Below are positions 58,422 to 64,000 of a DNA stretch of 64,000 nt, in pieces (positions within the stretch are counted from its first letter, which is position 1; each line of letters starts with the position of its first letter). The translations under genes and the position numbers were made by a program. Source of the stretch: Thermanaeromonas toyohensis ToBE (lineage in GTDB: Bacteria; Bacillota; DSM-521; Neomoorellales; Neomoorellaceae); assembly GCF_900176005.1 (NCBI RefSeq), contig NZ_LT838272.1, positions 3,270,025 through 3,334,024 of the forward strand, in the 5' to 3' direction. The notes under the pieces are model-generated. The model was given only the letters and a program-made list of their open reading frames with translations, ran no database searches and was not told where the DNA came from.

Positions 58422-60323
58422 TCACTTAGCGACTTGTAGCCCTTCTTTATCCAGGGATAGACGCCGTCTCTGTTCTAAATAAACTAACAATAGGCTCACG
58501 TCTGCAGGGGTAACCCCTGGAACACGTAGGGCCTGCCCGATGGATTCTGGCCGTACCTTGCTTAGCCTCTCCTGGCCTTCCCGGGATAAACCCTTTATCT
58601 GGTAATAATCTATATCTGGCGGGATGCGCCGACCTTCTAAACGGGCCATCCTTTCTACCTGCGCCTTTTCCTTAGCGATATAGCCTTCATATTTTAAAGA
58701 GATCTCTACCTGTTCCGCCACCAGAGGATTAAGCTCAGGGAACAGCCCCTTAGCCTTAAGATCACCTAAACTAATATGGGGCCGCTTTAAAATATCTGCC
58801 AGGCTTACCGGCCCTTTAAGGGGGGGTTCTCCTTTTTCTTCAAGCAATTCTTGCAGTTCCTCCGTCTCCGGACCCACCTGCCGCGTACGGAGTTCTTCTA
58901 AGGCCCGATCTATAGCTTCCTTCTTACGACAAAAAGCTTCAAAGCGGGCCGCATCCAACAACCCCACTTTATAACCCTTTTCGGCCAGGCGCAGATCCGC
59001 ATTATCTTCCCGCAAGAGCAACCTGTGTTCAGCCCGGGAAGTAAGCATCCGGTAAGGCTCAGTCACCCCGCGCGTTACCAGATCATCGATGAGCACCCCG
59101 ATATAACCCTCGGAACGGCTAATAATCAGGCCCTCTTTTTCCTTAGCCAGGCAGGCAGCATTGATCCCAGCCAAAAGTCCCTGGGCAGCCGCTTCCTCGT
59201 ACCCTGAAGTACCGTTTATTTGTCCGGCTAGGAACAGGCCTGGTATATCTTTACATTCCAAAGTCAGCTTAAGCTGGGTAGGATCCACGTAATCATATTC
59301 GATGGCATAACCGGGCCGTACCATTTCCGCCTTCTCCAAGCCCCGTATGCTATGCAGAACCTCAATCTGCACATCTTCAGGAAGGCTGGTGGAGACTCCT
59401 TGCACGTACATTTCATCGGTACCTAGCCCTTCCGGTTCTAGAAAAACCTGATGGGCCGGCCGATCGAATCTTACTACTTTATCCTCAATGGAAGGGCAAT
59501 ACCGCGGCCCCCGCCCCTCAATGAGTCCAGTAAACAAAGGAGCCCGGTGCAAATTGTCCCGGATAATAGCGTGGGTTTTTTCATTGGTATAGGTCAACCA
59601 ACAGGGCACATTGGGCCGGCCAGGCGTCTCCTCCCAAAAGGAAAAGTAGAGAGGACCCTCATCACCTGGTTGCTCGATCATCTTAGAAAAATCAACCGAG
59701 CGACGGTTCACCCGTGGCGGAGTCCCTGTCTTAAAGCGACCCATTCTAAGGCCCAGCTCCCGAAGGCTTTTAGCCAGCTCTATCGAGGGGAACTGGCCAT
59801 TAGGGCCACCGTCGTAGGCTACATCACCAATTATGATACGGCCCCTCAAATAAGTCCCTGTAGTTACCACTAAGCTACGGCAGCTAAAAAAACCACCCGT
59901 CCGGGTTAGCACCCCTTTAACCCGACCACCTTCAGTTACCACCTGGGTAACCGTAGCCTGTTTAAGCTCAAGATTAGGCTGCCTAAGGAGGGTCAAAAGC
60001 ATAAGCTGCTGGTAAAGTTTCTTATCTGCTTGCGCCCGCAAGGCCCTGACAGCTGGGCCTTTACCCATGTTTAGTCTGCGTATCTGGATCCGGCTCCGAT
60101 CCGTGTTTAACCCTATCTGACCCCCCAGGGCATCTACCTCCCGTACTAAATGGCCTTTGCCTGGACCACCCACCGAGGGGTTGCAAGCCATCATAGCGAC
60201 AGCTTCTAAGCTTAAGGTTAAAAGCAGGGTGCGACAACCCAAGCGAGCTGCAGCCAAAGCCGCTTCACACCCGGCATGGCCGGCTCCCACTACAATTACG
60301 TCATAACTCCCAGCCTGGTACAT
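58422..60323 (-). CDS. mnmG: tRNA uridine 5-carboxymethylaminomethyl enzyme MnmG
   Basis: FAD/NADH enzyme that with MnmE modifies wobble U34. The 633 residues begin [20 protein letters not shown] (dinucleotide loop at about 13-18) and carry [21 protein letters not shown] and the C-terminal helical domain ([20 protein letters not shown]). It follows mnmE by 18 bases. Confidence 0.97.
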   Translation of the reverse strand: MYQAGSYDVIVVGAGHAGCEAALAAARLGCRTLLLTLSLEAVAMMACNPSVGGPGKGHLVREVDALGGQIGLNTDRSRIQIRRLNMGKGPAVRALRAQADKKLYQQLMLLTLLRQPNLELKQATVTQVVTEGGRVKGVLTRTGGFFSCRSLVVTTGTYLRGRIIIGDVAYDGGPNGQFPSIELAKSLRELGLRMGRFKTGTPPRVNRRSVDFSKMIEQPGDEGPLYFSFWEETPGRPNVPCWLTYTNEKTHAIIRDNLHRAPLFTGLIEGRGPRYCPSIEDKVVRFDRPAHQVFLEPEGLGTDEMYVQGVSTSLPEDVQIEVLHSIRGLEKAEMVRPGYAIEYDYVDPTQLKLTLECKDIPGLFLAGQINGTSGYEEAAAQGLLAGINAACLAKEKEGLIISRSEGYIGVLIDDLVTRGVTEPYRMLTSRAEHRLLLREDNADLRLAEKGYKVGLLDAARFEAFCRKKEAIDRALEELRTRQVGPETEELQELLEEKGEPPLKGPVSLADILKRPHISLGDLKAKGLFPELNPLVAEQVEISLKYEGYIAKEKAQVERMARLEGRRIPPDIDYYQIKGLSREGQERLSKVRPESIGQALRVPGVTPADVSLLLVYLEQRRRLSLDKEGLQVAK

Positions 60324-60341
60324 CTCCCCTTCCCTCCTTTC

Positions 60342-61721
60342 TCACTTTCCCAGGCAAAACTCGCTAAAAATACGATCTAAAATTTCCTCCCGCGCTGTCT
60401 CCCCGGTAATCTCACCTAAGGCCTCCCAGGCTCCTTGCAGATCGACACTCACTAGGTCCCAGGGTATCCCTTCCGACCATCCCCGTAGAGCGTCCTCTAC
60501 ATGCTCTAAAGCCCTTTCCAGGGCTACTTTATGCCTTTCCCGCAATAACAGCGGTTCTCCCGGCCCTCTCAAAGCCCGCCCGCTTAAGATGAGATCCCGT
60601 ATCTTCCGACCTAACTCCTCCAACCCCTCTCCTGTCTTGGCAGAGACGGCTACCCACGGGCACGACCCAGCCAATCTTTCTAAAGAGCCCGCGTCCACTT
60701 CTAAAACCGCATCTACCTTATTACCTACAACTATCAAGGGCTTATCCCTTAAGCTTTCCGCAATCTCTGTATCTTCCTGGGTAACCCCCACCGTCAAATC
60801 CACAACTAACAATACCAAGTCCGCTGCGGCAGCAGCAGCCCGGCTCCTAGCTATGCCCAGCTCTTCTAATCCATCCGCTGCCTGCCGCCAGCCGGCAGTA
60901 TCCACGAGCTCACAAGGAAAGCCCCCTAGCTGCAAGATCTCCTTTATGGTATCGCGGGTGGTACCAGGTATATCGCTGACAATGGCCCGTTCTTCCTTTA
61001 AAAAGGCATTTAGAAGGCTAGATTTCCCCACATTAGGCCTTCCCACCAGGGTTATTTTAATTCCCTGGCTCAAAATTTTACCTTCCTCCCAAGTAGAAAG
61101 CAAACGCTTTAAGGCTTCTCTAGCCTTATTTAGCCTTTCCTTCTCTTCCCTACCTGGGTCGCCTACCTCTTCTGGAAAATCGAGACTAGCTTCTATAGAA
61201 GCTAATACCCCGGTAATTTCATCTTTGATCTCTTTAACCTTCTTGGAAAGACCGCCCTCCAGCTGGTTTACAGCGGCAGCCAACCCCGCTCGGCTACGGG
61301 CTCGTATGATATTTAAAACCGCTTCTGCTTGGGCCAGATCTAGCCTCCCATTGAGATAGGCCCGGCGGGTAAACTCTCCCGGCTCGGCCAACCGGGCGCC
61401 AGCCTTCAATACCGCCTCCAGCACCCGGGCACAGGCCAGGGGTCCCCCATGGCAATGGAGCTCCACCACATCTTCCGCCGTATAACTGCGCGGGGCCCGC
61501 ATCACCAGCGCTAGGACTTCATCCACCACTTCCCCTGTTTTAGGATCCAAGGCTAACCCCAAGCGTACCCGGTGAGTACATGTCTCCTCTAAAGATGGCC
61601 CGCGCTTAGGCCGGAATACCCTAGCAGCTATCTGGATGGCTTCCGGCCCGCTTAGCCGGATTATACCAATACCCCCTTCCCCTAAGGGAGTAGCTATAGC
61701 GGCTATGGTATCCTCCAGCAA
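60342..61721 (-). CDS. mnmE: tRNA modification GTPase MnmE
   Basis: A 459-residue GTPase acting with MnmG on U34. The N-terminal formyl-THF binding domain starts DTIAAIATPLGEGGIGIIRL, the G domain has G1 GRPNVGKS (227-234) and DTAGWRQ, and the C terminus ends FCLGK with the catalytic Cys. The start is ATG 61721. A long hairpin separates it from jag upstream. Confidence 0.97.
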   Translation of the reverse strand: MLEDTIAAIATPLGEGGIGIIRLSGPEAIQIAARVFRPKRGPSLEETCTHRVRLGLALDPKTGEVVDEVLALVMRAPRSYTAEDVVELHCHGGPLACARVLEAVLKAGARLAEPGEFTRRAYLNGRLDLAQAEAVLNIIRARSRAGLAAAVNQLEGGLSKKVKEIKDEITGVLASIEASLDFPEEVGDPGREEKERLNKAREALKRLLSTWEEGKILSQGIKITLVGRPNVGKSSLLNAFLKEERAIVSDIPGTTRDTIKEILQLGGFPCELVDTAGWRQAADGLEELGIARSRAAAAAADLVLLVVDLTVGVTQEDTEIAESLRDKPLIVVGNKVDAVLEVDAGSLERLAGSCPWVAVSAKTGEGLEELGRKIRDLILSGRALRGPGEPLLLRERHKVALERALEHVEDALRGWSEGIPWDLVSVDLQGAWEALGEITGETAREEILDRIFSEFCLGK

Positions 61722-61769
61722 CTTCCCTTACCTCCGCACTTAAATTTTAGACAGCCTAAAATAACACAA

Positions 61770-61803
61770 AGCCCAGTAATACCCGGATATGTATTACTGG
61801 GCT
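61770..61803 (-). terminator. Perfect 13-bp hairpin between jag and mnmE
   Basis: AGCCCAGTAATAC (61770-61782) and GTATTACTGGGCT (61791-61803) with an 8-base loop. The minus strand continues TTGTGTTATTTT, so T-richness is broken. It may be a weak terminator or an attenuator inside the origin cluster. Confidence 0.5.
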
Positions 61804-61834
61804 ACTTAAAATTTGACTGCCGCCCTTTCGCCTT

Positions 61835-62458
61835 TTATCCCTTCCTTAAGGAGATAACCACCTTCCGGTGGGGTTCCTCTCCCTCGCTATAAGTGATAAC
61901 CTGGGCATCGTTCTGCAAAGCAGTATGGATAATCCTCCGCTCCTGCGCAGTCATGGGCTCCAATACAACCTTATTACCCGTGCGTTTAACCTTTTCGGAA
62001 AGCCGGCGGGCTAGACGTACCAGAGCCTGTTCTCTCCTTTTCCGATACCCTTCAGCATCTAAAACAATGCGCACCCGCTGGCCTATAAGCCGGCTTACTG
62101 CCAGATTAGTCAGATACTGGAGGGCATTTAAAGTTTCCCCCCGGCGTCCTATGAGCAAGCCAAGCTCACGGCCGTGGAAGCTAACTAAAAAATAATCCTC
62201 GCGCCGGCGTATCTCCACACCCGCTTTCAAAGCCATAGCCTTAAGCACCTTCTCTAAAAACTCTTTGATAACCTTTTCTGGATTCTCCAGTAAGCTTACC
62301 CTGACCTTGGCTTGGCGGGAACCTAACAGTCCTAAAAAACCTTTACTCCCTTCTTCCAAAACCTCCACTTCCACTTCTTCTCTCCTGGCTCCTAAAACCT
62401 GAAGGGCCGCCTCCACAGCCTCCTGTACTGTCCTCCCGGTCATCTCCACAGCCTTCAT
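61835..62458 (-). CDS. jag: RNA-binding protein Jag/KhpB
   Basis: A 207-residue protein with a Jag-N domain (VEMTGRTVQEAVEAALQVLG), a KH domain (about 80-140, with LGLLIGRRGETLNALQYL) and an R3H domain (about 150-205, with PMTAQERRIIHTALQND). It is an RNA-binding partner tied to sporulation (SpoIIIJ-associated) and wall/division control. It overlaps yidC by 4 bases. Confidence 0.95.
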   Translation of the reverse strand: MKAVEMTGRTVQEAVEAALQVLGARREEVEVEVLEEGSKGFLGLLGSRQAKVRVSLLENPEKVIKEFLEKVLKAMALKAGVEIRRREDYFLVSFHGRELGLLIGRRGETLNALQYLTNLAVSRLIGQRVRIVLDAEGYRKRREQALVRLARRLSEKVKRTGNKVVLEPMTAQERRIIHTALQNDAQVITYSEGEEPHRKVVISLRKG

Positions 62459-63132
62459 TTAGTACTGACTTCCTCCTTCGCTAACCCCGGCTGCCTACGC
62501 AATAACCACTGCTCCAAGATGCCCATAAGACTAAACACTACCCAGTAGAGAGCCAACCCGGCTGGAAGCTGGCTGCTCATCCAACCGATAATTAGAGGCA
62601 TAACGATAAGCATGGTCTTTTGCGACCCGTCCTGGGGATTTATCATACTAAGTCGCTGTTGCAAAAAGGTACTTAAAGCTACCAACACCGGCAAGAGAAA
62701 GTAGGGATCTGCTTGACCTAAGTTAGGAACCCAAAAGAAGTTGGCATGCTCCATTTTTACAGCCGGGTTCCGCGCTGGATTAAAAAAATCCCGTAAGGCA
62801 GCAAATAGGGCAAACAAAATGGGCATCTGAACAAGTAGCGGTAAGCAGCCGCCTAAAGGATTTATTTTTTCGGCCCGGTAAAGTTCTAGCATGGCCTGCT
62901 GGGCCTTCTGCGGGTTGTTTTTGTATTTTTTCTGTATCTCCTGTACCTTAGGTTGCAGCTCCTGCATCCGCTTTATAGACTTTAACTGCTTATAGGTTAG
63001 GGGGGACAGCAATATCTTTACGGTTACGGTAAAGAAAATAATGGCCAGACCATAGTTAGGTATACCCAGAACCCCTGTAATTCTATAGAAAAATTGAAGC
63101 GATTGCGATAGAAAATCTACCAATCCGCCCAA
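62455..63132 (-). CDS. yidC: Membrane protein insertase YidC/SpoIIIJ
   Basis: Inserts membrane proteins and folds them with SecYEG. The 225 residues form five helices; GLAIIFFTVTVKILLSPLTY is the first core helix region, and MQELQPKVQEIQKKYKN is the cytosolic hairpin. It lacks a lipobox and has the short N terminus seen in Clostridia. It lies upstream of jag, the usual pair. Confidence 0.95.
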   Translation of the reverse strand: MGGLVDFLSQSLQFFYRITGVLGIPNYGLAIIFFTVTVKILLSPLTYKQLKSIKRMQELQPKVQEIQKKYKNNPQKAQQAMLELYRAEKINPLGGCLPLLVQMPILFALFAALRDFFNPARNPAVKMEHANFFWVPNLGQADPYFLLPVLVALSTFLQQRLSMINPQDGSQKTMLIVMPLIIGWMSSQLPAGLALYWVVFSLMGILEQWLLRRQPGLAKEEVSTK

Positions 63133-63159
63133 GATACCCCTTTATCCTCCTTTTGCCCT

Positions 63160-63369
63160 TTAAGGCACCGGGTCATATCCACCAGGATACCAGGGATGGC
63201 ATTTCATAAGACGCCTTATAGTAAGCCAACCACCCCTTAAGATTCCATACCGCCCCAAGGCTTCTAACGCATAATTTGAGCAGGTAGGATAAAAACGGCA
63301 ACGTGGTCCCCACCAAGGTGAAAAAAACCGCTGGTAAAGTCTTATCATTAAGATAATAATCTTAGCCAG
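63160..63369 (-). CDS. yidD: YidD membrane protein insertion factor, CTG start
   Basis: A small membrane-associated protein that aids YidC. The core RFFSPWWGPRCRFYPTCSNY and WHPGGYDP-type end (CHPWYPGGYDP) are typical. The first ATG (63348) gives 62 residues and lacks the usual N-terminal hydrophobic lead. From CTG 63369 (AKIIILMIRLYQRF), with CGGGAG just upstream, the length is 69, the family norm. The gene then overlaps the end of rnpA by 8 bases. Confidence 0.85.
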   Translation of the reverse strand: MAKIIILMIRLYQRFFSPWWGPRCRFYPTCSNYALEALGRYGILRGGWLTIRRLMKCHPWYPGGYDPVP

Positions 63370-63730
63370 GTTCTCCCGCCTCTCTTTCCGAGTTCACCAA
63401 CAGTTTAGCCTTCTCACTTAAAATTAATACCTCTTCCATTACTTCCTTAAAGCACAATTCCTTAATCCCTTCCCGAGCCACTAAAACTATATCAAACCCG
63501 GGCCGAAATAACTTTAACTGCCGCCGACAGGCTTCCCGCAAAAGCCTTTTACAACGGTTGCGCACTACAGAACGACCTATCCGTTTAGAAACGGAAAAAC
63601 CGAAACGAGTAAGCTTTCCACCGTTAGGACGAAAGTACAGGACTAAAGCTCTGCTTCCCACCCTCCGCCCCTGGCGGTAAACCCTTCGGAATTCAGCTGC
63701 CTGGGTAATCCTGCGGGCGGCCGGAAGCAT
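63362..63730 (-). CDS. rnpA: Ribonuclease P protein component
   Basis: The protein subunit of RNase P, which matures tRNA 5' ends. It has 122 residues with the RNA-binding motif VVRNRCKRLLREACR and FGFSVSKRIGRS. ATG 63730 follows GGGGGG. It lies between rpmH and yidD, the fixed origin order. The last residues (LLVNSEREAGEPG) are an unconserved tail. Confidence 0.96.
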   Translation of the reverse strand: MLPAARRITQAAEFRRVYRQGRRVGSRALVLYFRPNGGKLTRFGFSVSKRIGRSVVRNRCKRLLREACRRQLKLFRPGFDIVLVAREGIKELCFKEVMEEVLILSEKAKLLVNSEREAGEPG

Positions 63731-63773
63731 ATCTTGCCCCCCTGGTAAAAATGTTATAAGGCCTCTTGCGGCC

Positions 63774-63908
63774 TTAAGCAGTTAAGCGCTTTCTACCTTT
63801 ACGGCGGCGCCTCCTTAAAATCTCCCGTCCTGCCCTAGTGCTCATCCGCTTAAGAAATCCATGCACCCTTTTACGGTGCCTACGCTTTGGCTGATAAGTC
63901 CTTTTCAA
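63774..63908 (-). CDS. rpmH: Ribosomal protein L34
   Basis: A 44-residue basic protein. It begins [20 protein letters not shown] and continues [21 protein letters not shown], the L34 pattern. The start is TTG at 63908, with GGGAGGGAAGGGG just upstream. It marks the edge of the origin region; dnaA is expected to the right of the window. Confidence 0.95.
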   Translation of the reverse strand: MKRTYQPKRRHRKRVHGFLKRMSTRAGREILRRRRRKGRKRLTA

Positions 63909-64000
63909 CCCCTTCCCTCCCAAAAATTACTCTAAAATTAAATTACTCCAAATTACACCTTAATAACCGATATCTATATATAAAGTTACGCCTCATACTT

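Noticed and set aside
63909..64000. oriC/dnaA region at the right edge
   Set aside because: No DnaA-box cluster or dnaA codons can be read in these 92 bases; the origin is probably just outside.

Overview
The window comes from the chromosome of a low-to-mid GC, spore-forming, anaerobic Firmicute, most likely a thermophile of the Moorella group. Four things point there: spo0F, yyaC, ywmB, GerMN and alr-type sporulation or wall genes; a selenocysteine insertion pair (selA, selB); a ferredoxin remnant whose surviving part resembles, from memory, Moorella-type ferredoxin; and gene order that follows the Bacillus/Clostridia block running leftward from oriC. The genus is an inference from gene content, not a database result.

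The right end (about 55.9-63.9 kb) is the classical origin-proximal cluster read on the minus strand: rpmH, rnpA, yidD, yidC/spoIIIJ, jag, mnmE, mnmG, rsmG, parA, parB. A perfect parS site lies over the parB stop codon. dnaA and oriC are expected just beyond base 64000. Most other genes are also on the minus strand, so they are co-oriented with a fork moving leftward from the origin.

Layout from left to right: 1-5 kb holds a truncated Fe-S protein gene, an arginase-family protein, a small DMT transporter, an L,D-transpeptidase and adenine deaminase. 5-7 kb holds a guanine-class riboswitch and a purine permease. 7-11 kb holds a flavin prenyltransferase/LpdD pair, an Ppx/GppA phosphatase, murA and ywmB. 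11-18.5 kb holds the complete F-type ATP synthase operon (atpZ-I-B-E-F-H-A-G-D-C), whose c subunit looks proton-type. 18.6-26.5 kb holds wecB, a MazG-like protein, dCMP deaminase, glyA, an rpiB-ywlG fusion, ywlE, mntP, tsaC and prmC. 26.6-34.3 kb holds prfA, a DUF1385 gene, rpmE, an M23 peptidase, rho, a transaldolase, a hidden DUF1540 gene, fba and spo0F. 34.4-41.8 kb holds alr, a FemX-like gene, pyrG, argS, a DUF1934 gene and aroF under a T-box leader. 42-47 kb holds a phage-like small protein, a DUF1848 protein, selB and selA. 47-48.7 kb is a decayed patch with a ferredoxin fragment, a vapBC pair whose toxin has a nonsense codon, and an N-terminally shortened DUF4351 gene. 48.6-55.8 kb holds an M24 peptidase, hsp20, a GerMN lipoprotein candidate, yyaC, a PRTase, a DUF4446 gene, larC and larE.

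Regulatory elements readable from sequence are: a guanine-type riboswitch with its own promoter; a perfect palindrome over the predicted adenine deaminase start site; a T-box leader (probable Phe specifier) before aroF; a 7-1-7 Fur-family operator before selA that is half PerR-like and half Fur-like; a forespore-type promoter before yyaC; parS; and several intrinsic terminators. Two genes (spo0F, yidD) are best explained by CTG start codons. I found no CRISPR array, rRNA, tRNA, intact insertion sequence or prophage. Nothing here amounts to a clearly new multi-gene system; the best leads are the selA operator, the CTG starts, the rpiB-ywlG fusion, the ubiX-lpdD pair and the DUF1848 neighbour of selB.
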